This document shows, one piece after another, positions 6,952 through 13,309 of a stretch of DNA of 13,438 nucleotides. Origin of the DNA: Planctomycetales bacterium. GTDB taxonomy: Bacteria > Planctomycetota > Planctomycetia > Pirellulales > Thermoguttaceae. The notes under the pieces were generated by a model, which saw only the letters and a program-made list of their open reading frames with translations, was not told the DNA's origin and searched no databases. The stretch is from assembly GCA_007127495.1 (NCBI GenBank), contig SKZG01000261.1, forward strand, positions 1 to 13,438, in the 5' to 3' direction. Both the position numbers and the translations under genes were made by a program. Position 1 is the first letter of the stretch. Each line of letters opens with the position of its first letter.

Positions 6952-7168
6952 TCAAATCCATTGGGCTTCACGATACCACTCGACGGTCTGCCGTATGCGT
7001 TGGCCGAGCGGCGCCGAGGGAACGCAGTTCAATTGATGAATGGCATCGGACGGGGCACGTGACCGTGTCGCCCCGTTCGACCAAGGCAGGAACCAGGTGC
7101 AAGCCGATAAGTCCGCTTGCGCCGGTTACGAAGCTTTTGCTCACGGGGTACGTCGTTGATCCCATCAT
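6952..7168 (-). pseudogene. Remnant of an NAD-dependent epimerase/dehydratase gene (internal deletion plus frame change)
   Basis: From ATG 7168 (GGAAGG just upstream) the frame encodes a Rossmann start: SFVTGASGLIGLHLVPAL then ERGDTVTCPVR, with the GxxGxxG motif GASGLIG of extended short-chain dehydrogenases. After about 40 residues family likeness ends. In another frame, just downstream, comes APLGQRIRQTVEWYREAQWI followed by TGA (6954-6952), a typical C-terminal end of a UDP-sugar epimerase-like protein. A normal protein has about 300-340 residues, so some 250 residues of the middle, including the YxxxK catalytic motif, are gone. The junction is about 7030-7060. The stop lies 13 bases before the deoxyhypusine-synthase-like start, so the remnant still supplies that gene's ribosome-binding context. 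An assembly deletion is an alternative to a genuine pseudogene. Confidence 0.72.
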
Positions 7169-7197
7169 CCTTCCATGATACCCAATCGGCTTGGCCG

Positions 7198-7227
7198 TTG
7201 ACAGAATGGCGCTTATTCTGGTATAAT
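7198..7227 (+). promoter_or_regulatory. Consensus sigma-70 promoter with extended -10
   Basis: TTGACA (7198-7203) and TATAAT (7222-7227) are both perfect matches, 18 bases apart, with TGG directly before the -10 (TGn extension at 7219-7221). Transcription should start near 7234, giving a leader of about 35 bases to the ATG at 7269. It sits in the 100-base divergent region between the epimerase remnant and the two-unit acetyltransferase-like gene. Confidence 0.85.
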
Positions 7228-7250
7228 CGGCAGTTTGAGCGGATTGCGAA

Positions 7251-7268
7251 AGGTCAAGTAGGTCAAGT
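7251..7268 (+). repeat. Tandem 9-bp duplication over the ribosome-binding site
   Basis: AGGTCAAGT is present twice back to back (7251-7259, 7260-7268) and ends exactly at the ATG. Each copy starts with AGG, so there are two Shine-Dalgarno-like sites: the proximal AGG is 6 bases from the start codon and the distal AAAGG about 15. It looks like a slippage duplication that moved or doubled the ribosome-binding site. Confidence 0.7.
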
Positions 7269-8384
7269 ATGGTTCAGATTGCTATTCGGCAGGTCTCGTC
7301 GCGGCAGGATCGTCGCCGTTTTCTGGAGCTTCCGTGGAAGCTTTATCAGGACGACGCGAACTGGATTCCACCGTTGCGGGCGCATATCAAGGGGGCACTC
7401 GGCTTCGCGCCGCACCCGTTTTACGCAAGGAATGCGATCCAGACCTTCCTCGCCCTGCGCGACGGCGAGCCGTGCGGGCGTATCGCGGCGATCCTCAATC
7501 GCGGGCACAATGAGCGTTACCGGGAGCGTCGTGGTTTCTTCGGCTTCTTCGAGTGCATCGACGATCAGGAAGTGGCCGACGCCCTTTTCGACGCCGTACG
7601 GCAATGGTTCTTCCAGCAGGGCATTTTCCAACTACGCGGGCCCACCAACCCCTCTCTGAACTACGAGGTGGGCTTGCTGGTGGACGGGTTCGACTCGCCG
7701 CCCACGTTCATGATGACCTACAATCCGCCGTACTATGAACGGCTTCTGGAGAATTACGGGCTGCGCAAGTCGCAGGACTTGTATGCGTTTTGGGGGCACC
7801 GGTCGCTGTTGCCGTCCATCGTCGAGAAACTTCAGCCGATGGTCGAGGGCCTTCTCGAACGCTACGACGTGACACTCCGCCCGCTCGACCGATCGCGTTT
7901 TCTGGAAGATGTCGAAATGTTCCTTTCGATCTATAACCGCGCATTGGACAATACGTGGGGCTTCGTGCCCATGAGCCCTGAAGAGGTCCGGCATACGGCG
8001 AAAGGGCTTCGGCACTTGATGGTGCCGGATTTGGCCATTGCCGCGGAACTCGACGGCCGCGTGGTGGGCGCCACGTTCGGCCTGCCCGACTACAACCCGC
8101 GAATTCGGGCGATCGACGGCCGACTGCTCCCCTTGGGTTTTCTGCGTCTTCTGCGCAACAAGCAGGCCATCAAGCGCATTCGAGTCATCAGCACGAACGT
8201 GTTGCCGGAATACCAGCGCATGGGCATTGGGCTGCTGCTGATGCATGCCATGGCGCCGCGGGCACTGGACTGGGACATCCAAGAGGCGGAGTTCTCCTGG
8301 GTTCTTGAATCGAACAAGCTGTCATTCGGCGCCTTGAAGAAGGGCGGCGCCAAGATCACCAAGACCTATCGGATTTACGATCTG
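7269..8384 (+). repeat. Unit 1 of the internal gene duplication
   Basis: Residues 1-372 of the two-unit protein. Its partner is at about 8490-9614. The shared motifs occur in the same order and spacing: NW.PPL at 31 and 438, FFEC/MFEC at 93 and 500, and GLLVDGFD at 135 and 542. The offset is therefore a steady 407 residues, showing a head-to-tail duplication with almost no length change. Confidence 0.75.
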
Positions 8385-9644
8385 GACGCCGAGCCGGAAC
8401 GTGTGGAACCCGAAAGCGGGGTCACGCGAATCCCGCCGCCGATGAACTTTCGCAGTTCCGCGGTCCTGCCAAGCCCCGTCGCGGCTCCGCAGGGCGAACT
8501 CGAAGTCCATGCCGTCCGCGATCGGCGCGATGTGAAGGCATTTTGCCGGTTGCCGTGGTCCATCTACGCAGGCGACCCGAACTGGGTGCCGCCGCTGCTG
8601 GTTGAAGTCCAAGAGTTTCTCGATCGGCGCAAGCATCCCTTCTACCTGCACGGCGATGCCGTCCAATTCCTGGCCACCCGCGGTGGACGGCCGGTGGGCC
8701 GTGTGCTGGCAAGCGACGACCCGAGCTACAACCGGCAGCATGGTAGGAACACCGGTTGCTTCGGAATGTTCGAGTGTTTCGACGATCCCGAGGCGGCTCA
8801 GGCCCTGCTGCGCGAGGCGGCCGGCTGGCTGATGCAGCGCGGGCGGAACCACATGATGGGCCCGATCGATTACTCGATCAACTACCCCTGCGGGCTCCTG
8901 GTGGACGGATTCGACACCCCGCCCCGATTCATGATGAACCATCACCGGCCGTACTATGCCGCGCTTTTGGAATCGTGGGGGATGACGAAAGCGAAAGACC
9001 TTTACGCATGGTGGTTTACCGATCCGCTCAACCTGGTCGAAAGGTGGCGTGACAAGGCGGAGCGGATCGCGCGCCGGAGCGGGGTCACCGTGCGGCCGTT
9101 CCGGCGCCGGCACTTTCGCGAAGACATCGAGCATTGCCGTGCCGTGTACAGCGCCGCCAACGAGGAACATTGGGGAACCGTTGCCCTGACCGACGCCGAA
9201 CTGCGCTACATGGCCGGCCGGCTTGAGAAGATCGCCAAGGAGCAGCAGGTGCTGCTCGTCGAGAAGGCTGGGCAGGTGGTCGGGTTTTCCGTGACCGTAC
9301 CCGACTACAACGAGGCCATCGGGCCGCTCGATGGGCGACTGACGTCGTGGGGCCTTCCCGTCGGGGCCCTGCGCGCCCTGTGGCGCTCTCGGGAAATCAA
9401 GACGGCGCGGATGCTCGTGCTCCACCTGCTCGAGGGCCACCGTCGCCGGGGCCTGAGCGAGCTGCTCATCCTCCGCACACTCGACTACGGCAAACATGTT
9501 CTCGGATACACCGGGGCCGAGTTGAGCTGGACCTTCGAGGACAACCGGCTGATCAACAGCGCCGTCGAAGCGGTCGGCGCCAGGCGCTACAAGACGTACC
9601 GTATTTTTGAAAAAGAACTCTCCGCGTCCCAGGAGTCTGTTTGA
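7269..9644 (+). CDS. Two-unit GNAT-like acetyltransferase fusion protein
   Basis: This 791-residue protein consists of two homologous units, about 1-372 and 408-782, joined by a Pro-rich linker. Each unit opens with a LPW.(I/L)Y..D.NW(I/V)PPL motif. Then come HPFY, G(F/M)FEC.DD and a near-identical core, NY..GLLVDGFD(S/T)PP.FMM (131-149 and 538-556) followed by PYY..LLE. Each unit ends in a GNAT-like segment: LPEYQRMGIGLLL in unit 1 (312-324, a good acetyl-CoA pyrophosphate-loop R/QxxGxG/A) and EGHRRRGLSELL in unit 2 (722-733, where the second Gly is Ser). ELDGRVVGATF and VEKAGQVVGFSV are the matching beta strands before it. Both end with K.YRI(Y/F). It is probably cytosolic; no signal peptide or membrane helix is seen. 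Single-unit relatives of about 380 residues are known as uncharacterised GNAT-like proteins; the acceptor substrate is not known. It is driven by the consensus promoter at 7198-7227. Confidence 0.78.
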   Translation: MVQIAIRQVSSRQDRRRFLELPWKLYQDDANWIPPLRAHIKGALGFAPHPFYARNAIQTFLALRDGEPCGRIAAILNRGHNERYRERRGFFGFFECIDDQEVADALFDAVRQWFFQQGIFQLRGPTNPSLNYEVGLLVDGFDSPPTFMMTYNPPYYERLLENYGLRKSQDLYAFWGHRSLLPSIVEKLQPMVEGLLERYDVTLRPLDRSRFLEDVEMFLSIYNRALDNTWGFVPMSPEEVRHTAKGLRHLMVPDLAIAAELDGRVVGATFGLPDYNPRIRAIDGRLLPLGFLRLLRNKQAIKRIRVISTNVLPEYQRMGIGLLLMHAMAPRALDWDIQEAEFSWVLESNKLSFGALKKGGAKITKTYRIYDLDAEPERVEPESGVTRIPPPMNFRSSAVLPSPVAAPQGELEVHAVRDRRDVKAFCRLPWSIYAGDPNWVPPLLVEVQEFLDRRKHPFYLHGDAVQFLATRGGRPVGRVLASDDPSYNRQHGRNTGCFGMFECFDDPEAAQALLREAAGWLMQRGRNHMMGPIDYSINYPCGLLVDGFDTPPRFMMNHHRPYYAALLESWGMTKAKDLYAWWFTDPLNLVERWRDKAERIARRSGVTVRPFRRRHFREDIEHCRAVYSAANEEHWGTVALTDAELRYMAGRLEKIAKEQQVLLVEKAGQVVGFSVTVPDYNEAIGPLDGRLTSWGLPVGALRALWRSREIKTARMLVLHLLEGHRRRGLSELLILRTLDYGKHVLGYTGAELSWTFEDNRLINSAVEAVGARRYKTYRIFEKELSASQESV
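8490..9614 (+). repeat. Unit 2 of the internal gene duplication
   Basis: Residues about 408-782, homologous to unit 1. The acetyl-CoA loop is less canonical here (RRRGLS instead of QRMGIG), and the linker before it (about 373-407) is rich in Pro, Val and charged residues. The second unit may have lost or altered catalysis while keeping the fold. Confidence 0.7.
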
Positions 9645-9738
9645 AAACAGGGGCTGGCCGCCGGGTGTCGCGCGCGGCGCCCAGTGCCGGTGCGCGCTGC
9701 AGGGGGCCGGTTCCGTTTTTCGACCGAGCGATACCAGT

Positions 9739-11667
9739 ATGGTTTGGCCAAGAGTTGCCCTTCGGCGATTGCTGATTGCCGTCTGCCTCTCGCTTGGCGT
9801 TGCCGGACGGGCCGCGCCGAGCGACGCGACGCAGAAGGCGCCGGAAGCCGATCCGCAGCGCCTCGAGGAAGAGATCGCCGACGTTCTCGAATTGCTCGAT
9901 AGCAGCGATTACGCCGCGCGCCGGCGGGCGGTGCAGCGGTGCGAGGCCCTGCTGGCCGTGCCGGAGCATAAAGCCGTGCTGGCCGCGGCATTCCGCGAGG
10001 CTCTGCGTTGCCCCGAAGTGTCGTTCGAGGTGCGCTCGCACCTCGCGCGGTGGCTCCGCCGCCTGCCCGAATCGCCGCTGGAGCCGGCGGAGGCGGCTTC
10101 GCCGGAGGAACTGGACCTCGCGGTGCGCCAACTCAACGCGGCCGCGTACGGCGTCCGATTGGCGGCCGTTCGCCGGCTGGAATGGTACCTGGGCAACGGA
10201 AAGCTCGTGGGGCCCATAACGCGGCGCGTCGAGGCAAGGTTCAGCGCCACCGACGTCCCTGCCGCCGACCTGGCCTATTTGGACGAAGTGTGGCGGCAAC
10301 TGCGGCCGATTTGGTCGCAAAGCAATCCGGAGGAGTGGAACCTGCCGGAAGTTTCGGACGAAACCGTTCGCCGTTGGGTGGAGGACGTGGCCGAGGCGGC
10401 GCCCTTTGAGGCCGATGGGCGGCGGACCACTCCGGGCCGTGCCGCCGCTCGGGCACTGCGCGACCTGCTCATGCGCGACGAGTACGTCAGGCGGATAGCG
10501 CATGCGCTGCGAACGCGGCTCGAAAGGCCGGCCCCCGCCGACGCCCGTGCCCGCCTCCAAGCCCTGCTCGACGAAACCCGCCCTGCCATGGTCGCCGAAT
10601 ACTGGCAAGGGGGACAGCACCTCGTCGAGCAGCATCTGCTGGTGGACGTGCCGAGTCAGTCGGATGGCGCCGTGCGGCCGAGTCACTTCGATCGGATCGA
10701 TGACTCGACGGCGCGTTGCGTAAGCGGCTCTTCCCTGTCGCCGGGGGAATATCCTGTGGGCGTTGCGATTCCTCATCCCCGCACCACCGACGCGCTGTTC
10801 CACCTGGTCAACCTGCCGACGCCGCGCCGCCGCGCAGGTTACATGCGCGACGTGCAGACCGACCCGGCCGCCCGCTTGCGAGAGATCAGCCGGCGCACCG
10901 TCGATTGGCTTCGCGCGCAGGAGCGACCGGTTGATGAGGACGACCTCCGCATGCTCGCCGGACTCGATCCTGGTGAGGTTTCCCGTTTTGCCGGATGGTA
11001 TTTCACGGCGATTGCCGACAGCCCCTTGCCGCCGTGGGCGCCGCGGCCGGACCCTTATGAACCGGGCAGGTTCATTCCATTGACCCCGCCCGCCTATCAT
11101 GGGGGCCGTCCGAGCCGCCACGGGGCGATTTGCCTGCTGCTGGCCGCTGACGGGACGCGTGCGGCGGTGCCTGGGCTTCTGGAAGCGATTCGCAAGGACC
11201 AGTTCATGCCGCCTTCGGCAGCCGCCCCCTATCGCCTGGCATGGATCGCCGCGCTCAGCATTGCCTGGCGCGATCCGTGGCCGGAGGTGGACCTATGGCT
11301 GGCGGGTGCCGTGACGAATGAGGCGCTGCTGAAAGAGGCCGGCGAGCCTGCCGCGGAAGTAGGCGCCACGGCGGCGGCCATCTTGCTGGCCCGGCACGGG
11401 CAACCGTTGTCGTATTACGGCCTTCATCCGGCAGGCGACGCGGCGCTTGCGGCCATGGGCCTTAGCGGCTATCGCTTCACGAAGCCGGCGGACCGCGGCC
11501 GCGTGCTTCAATGGTACACGACAACCATTTCACTCGCGAGTCAGTTCAAGGTAGTTGCCAGCCGCCGGACATGGTGGTCGAGGGCTTGGTTCGGCGAGGC
11601 GACAAGCCGCTCCAGCCGCTGGGAGACGGGTTCGGCGGCCGCGTGGGCGCGGAGGTCGGCCAGGTAG
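9739..11667 (+). CDS. Secreted helical-repeat (HEAT-like) protein of unknown function
   Basis: This is a 642-residue protein with an N-terminal signal peptide: basic PRVALRR, then a hydrophobic stretch LLIAVCLSLGVAG, with likely cleavage near residues 23-26. Residues about 40-110 are amphipathic helix pairs rich in Leu, Ala and Arg (LEEEIADVLELLDSSDYAAR and onward) that resemble HEAT or Armadillo repeats; helical character returns at about 480-580. No catalytic motif was recognised. ATG at 9739 is chosen because the signal peptide follows it; the frame is open back to 9607, but that part is Arg/Pro-rich and unlike a coding start. The gene follows the two-unit acetyltransferase by 94 bases on the same strand without a clear terminator, so co-transcription is possible. 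The final 50 or so residues (after about 11520) are encoded opposite the convergent protease and read like antisense, so the true end may be earlier if a frameshift is present. Confidence 0.7.
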   Translation: MVWPRVALRRLLIAVCLSLGVAGRAAPSDATQKAPEADPQRLEEEIADVLELLDSSDYAARRRAVQRCEALLAVPEHKAVLAAAFREALRCPEVSFEVRSHLARWLRRLPESPLEPAEAASPEELDLAVRQLNAAAYGVRLAAVRRLEWYLGNGKLVGPITRRVEARFSATDVPAADLAYLDEVWRQLRPIWSQSNPEEWNLPEVSDETVRRWVEDVAEAAPFEADGRRTTPGRAAARALRDLLMRDEYVRRIAHALRTRLERPAPADARARLQALLDETRPAMVAEYWQGGQHLVEQHLLVDVPSQSDGAVRPSHFDRIDDSTARCVSGSSLSPGEYPVGVAIPHPRTTDALFHLVNLPTPRRRAGYMRDVQTDPAARLREISRRTVDWLRAQERPVDEDDLRMLAGLDPGEVSRFAGWYFTAIADSPLPPWAPRPDPYEPGRFIPLTPPAYHGGRPSRHGAICLLLAADGTRAAVPGLLEAIRKDQFMPPSAAAPYRLAWIAALSIAWRDPWPEVDLWLAGAVTNEALLKEAGEPAAEVGATAAAILLARHGQPLSYYGLHPAGDAALAAMGLSGYRFTKPADRGRVLQWYTTTISLASQFKVVASRRTWWSRAWFGEATSRSSRWETGSAAAWARRSAR

Positions 11668-12335
11668 CCGCGCAGCAACTCGGCGCCTTCCGTGCCGCCA
11701 TGCAACAGGAAATGAACCCACGCCCACGACTCGGCATATTCTTCGTGGTTCATTTCGTCGTTCGGGCCAATGCGTTCGAGCCGCTTCAGGTCCGGATTCC
11801 AGGTGCCGCGTTCCATCTGCCCGACCACGATGCCAAGGTTCTCTCGGTTCAGCCCGGCATAACCACGCGGCACTTCAAAGTATTCGGCCAAACCCTCATC
11901 GAGCCAAAGCGGGAGGTTCGGCACGACGGCGTGCAAGCAGGCGTGCGTCACTTCGTGGCGCAGATCTTCGGCAACGCGATCGCCCCATTGGGCATACACC
12001 ATCAGCCGAGTGTCGGTTTCGAGGAAGAAGGCTCGGCGGTCAGGCAGGTCGGGATGGTACCTTCGCATGAACCGTTGGAACCGGTCCGTATTCTCGAAAA
12101 GATAGACATGGATTCGCTCGTTGGAATACGGCAAATCAAGAATCCGACCGATGTCGCCGCGGCGCGCGATCAATTCGTCCAGCAAACGATGGTGGGCCTC
12201 GACGGGAAAATCACTGTACACGACCAGCGGCTCGCGCACGAGCGTGTAGCGGCTCGGCAGCGAGAGCGTGCGGGTGGGCAGGGCGGAACAGCCCAACGCG
12301 GTCAGCAACAGAATAATGGAAAGCATAAAACGCAA
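11541..12335 (-). CDS. HExxH zinc metalloprotease-like lipoprotein (DUF1570 / peptidase-MA type)
   Basis: This 264-residue protein starts with a lipoprotein-type signal: LRFMLSIILLLTALGC, with the lipobox Cys at residue 16, so it is probably anchored on the outer face of a membrane. The gluzincin centre is LRHEVTH (His127, Glu128, His131) followed by WLDEGLAEYFE, whose Glu147 is the likely third zinc ligand. These features match the DUF1570 / peptidase-MA-like superfamily; substrates are unknown. The TTG at 12335 is preferred because GGAG (12348-12345) lies 9 bases upstream; ATG at 12326 would be 18 bases from it. The frame is open further upstream but without family features. Its 3' end overlaps the 3' end of the helical-repeat gene by 127 bases in opposite orientation. 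Confidence 0.85.
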   Translation of the reverse strand: MRFMLSIILLLTALGCSALPTRTLSLPSRYTLVREPLVVYSDFPVEAHHRLLDELIARRGDIGRILDLPYSNERIHVYLFENTDRFQRFMRRYHPDLPDRRAFFLETDTRLMVYAQWGDRVAEDLRHEVTHACLHAVVPNLPLWLDEGLAEYFEVPRGYAGLNRENLGIVVGQMERGTWNPDLKRLERIGPNDEMNHEEYAESWAWVHFLLHGGTEGAELLRGYLADLRAHAAAEPVSQRLERLVASPNQALDHHVRRLATTLN

Positions 12336-12415
12336 GGAAACGCACTCCGAAGGCTGTTGGCGCCGCCTGGCCCCGGCCGGCCCGCGAACGGTACGGATGG
12401 TAGCAAACTTCCCGA

Positions 12416-12441
12416 GGCGGGGAAACATCAAAAGGCCCGCC
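12416..12441. promoter_or_regulatory. Inverted repeat upstream of the protease gene
   Basis: GGCGGG (12416-12421) and CCCGCC (12436-12441) are perfect inverted 6-mers 14 bases apart, about 80 bases upstream of the protease start. This may be an operator or a weak terminator between the divergent units; no T run follows. Confidence 0.25.
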
Positions 12442-12461
12442 GAAGGCGATGGGCACCGTAG

Positions 12462-12481
12462 CCTAGGGTAATCACCCCAGG
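12462..12481. promoter_or_regulatory. Inverted repeat upstream of the toxin-antitoxin operon
   Basis: CCTAGGG (12462-12468) and CCCCAGG (12475-12481) form an inverted repeat with one mismatch and a 6-base spacer. It lies about 50 bases upstream of the putative -10 box of the antitoxin gene. A regulator site is plausible but not shown. Confidence 0.3.
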
Positions 12482-12527
12482 AACATTCCGGATGCTCCCG
12501 GGCATACCCATGCGCGGCGGAATCGAC

Positions 12528-12533
12528 TACAAT
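12528..12533 (+). promoter_or_regulatory. -10 box of the toxin-antitoxin operon
   Basis: TACAAT matches TATAAT at 5 of 6 positions and is the same hexamer as the -10 candidate at 16-21. No good -35 is present 16-19 bases upstream, as expected if transcription depends on an activator or is kept weak. The start would be near 12540, leaving a leader of about 40 bases. Confidence 0.4.
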
Positions 12534-12551
12534 CGAGGAAATGGCGACTAC

Positions 12552-12565
12552 TTGCCTATAGGTAA
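12552..12565. promoter_or_regulatory. Palindromic candidate operator in the antitoxin leader
   Basis: TTGCCTATAGGTAA is a 14-bp palindrome with a single mismatched pair and the perfect core CCTATAGG (12555-12562). It lies just after the predicted transcription start and directly before the ribosome-binding site. That is a typical place for antitoxin or toxin-antitoxin complex autoregulation. Confidence 0.4.
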
Positions 12566-12579
12566 TGGGAGTCTCAGCG

Positions 12580-12810
12580 ATGACCGAGTTTGATCGAATC
12601 ACCTCCGATCCGGCGAAGATGAACGGCCAGCCCTGCATCCGAGGGATGCGGCTGACGGTCCGACGGGTGCTTGAAGCTTTGGCGACCTATCCCGACCGGG
12701 AAGAGTTGCGGGCGCAATACCCAGAATTGGAGGATGAAGACATTCGCCAAGCGCTGGAATATGCGGCGGCGAATCTTGACGACAAGGTGGTCGCACTTCG
12801 GGCCGTGTAA
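12580..12810 (+). CDS. DUF433 family antitoxin
   Basis: This is a 76-residue protein of the DUF433 (VapB-like) family. It begins with the family's DRITSDP, then MNGQPCIRGMRLTVRRVLEALA, where the GxPCIRGxRxTV element forms the helix-turn-helix entry. YPDREELRAQYPELEDEDIRQALEYAA follows and ends the winged-helix-like DNA-binding part; the last residues probably wrap the toxin. ATG at 12580 is chosen because GGGAG (12567-12571) lies 8 bases upstream; ATG at 12565 in frame has no such site. Its TAA shares one base with the toxin ATG (TAATG), which indicates translational coupling. Likely role: bind and neutralise the PIN-like RNase toxin and repress its own operon. Confidence 0.92.
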   Translation: MTEFDRITSDPAKMNGQPCIRGMRLTVRRVLEALATYPDREELRAQYPELEDEDIRQALEYAAANLDDKVVALRAV

Positions 12811-13208
12811 TGAAGCTGCTCTTGGATCAAGGGCTGCCCCGCGCCGCCGTCCGCCATCTGGCCGAAAGGGACATTGCGGCCGAACATGTCGGCGACTTGG
12901 GCATGGCCATGGCGACGGACGCCGAAATCCTGGAAGCCGCACGCCGGCGGCAAGCCGTCGTTGTCACGCTGGATTCTCACTTCCACGCCCTGCTGGCAAC
13001 GGCGCGTGCCGCCAGCCCGTCCGTCGTGCGCATCCGAATCGAAGGCCTCAAGGGTGAACCGCTGGCAATGATTCTCCAGCGCGTGTTGACCGTCGCCGTT
13101 GCCGAACTGGATGCCGGGGCTGTCGTCTCCGTCACAATCGACCGGATTCGCGTTCGTCGGCTCCCGATTGGTGACGGCGGAAAAGGGGACATCACTGATT
13201 CTTCGTGA
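12810..13208 (+). CDS. DUF5615 PIN-like toxin
   Basis: This is a 132-residue protein of the DUF5615 PIN-like nuclease family, the usual partner of DUF433. The opening MKLLLDQGLPR carries the first acidic residue Asp6; HVGDLGMAMATDAEILE carries Asp29 and Asp37; VVVTLDSHF carries Asp55. These match the metal-binding acid pattern of PIN-type RNases. Family members usually end near 110-115 residues after the second beta-hairpin (here VVSVTIDRIRVRRLPI). The extra tail GKGDITDSS is translated from the left arm of an inverted repeat that begins at 13181, so the native stop was probably lost by insertion of that element. Start and stop overlap with the antitoxin supports one operon. It is probably an mRNA or tRNA endonuclease; the target is unknown. 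Confidence 0.9.
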   Translation: MKLLLDQGLPRAAVRHLAERDIAAEHVGDLGMAMATDAEILEAARRRQAVVVTLDSHFHALLATARAASPSVVRIRIEGLKGEPLAMILQRVLTVAVAELDAGAVVSVTIDRIRVRRLPIGDGGKGDITDSS

Positions 13209-13253
13209 GGCGTCGTCGCTGAAGACGTCCTGTAATCCGTGATGTCCCCTTTT
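13181..13253. repeat. REP/MITE-like inverted repeat overlapping the toxin 3' end
   Basis: Two 20-base arms (13181-13200 and 13234-13253) are inverted copies with one mismatch. They open with AAAAGGGGACATCAC and close with GTGATGTCCCCTTTT. The loop is 33 bases and contains a small CTTC/GAAG pairing. The A run at one end and the T run at the other make it a potential bidirectional terminator. It resembles short palindromic elements beginning AAAAGGGGAC that I recall as dispersed in many environmental bacteria; whether it is multicopy here cannot be seen from one window. Confidence 0.75.
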
Positions 13254-13256
13254 GCG

Positions 13257-13309
13257 GGCACGTTTGCGACGCCGATTCGCAACGGGCGTGCCATGCGACC
13301 TGAAGCATG
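13257..13309. repeat. Second hairpin cluster next to the inverted repeat
   Basis: GGCACG (13257-13262) pairs with CGTGCC (13287-13292), and inside it TTGCG (13264-13268) with CGCAA (13278-13282), giving an imperfect stem with a 9-base loop. It is followed by CATGC (13292-13296) and GCATG (13305-13309). It lies 4 bases after the previous inverted repeat, so the two form a doublet as in REP/BIME units. Confidence 0.5.

Noticed and set aside
6968..7168. Intact small protein of 66 residues starting at 7168
   Set aside because: It begins as an epimerase Rossmann fold and then loses all family likeness, while the matching epimerase C-terminus appears in another frame; a truncated gene explains it better.
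8322..9497. Minus-strand frame of 391 codons inside the two-unit protein
   Set aside because: Antisense of the strongly conserved duplicated units; no recognisable motifs.
9637..9650. CTGTT-TGAA-AACAG hairpin over the stop codon of the two-unit protein
   Set aside because: Only a 5-bp AT-rich stem without a T run; too weak to call a terminator.
9553..11121. Minus-strand frame of 522 codons opposite the helical-repeat gene
   Set aside because: Arg- and Pro-rich composition, no signal or domain, no ribosome-binding site; the opposite strand has a signal peptide and helical repeats.
11511..12461. + strand frame of 316 codons over the metalloprotease
   Set aside because: The minus strand encodes an HExxH centre and a lipoprotein signal; the + frame is low-information antisense.
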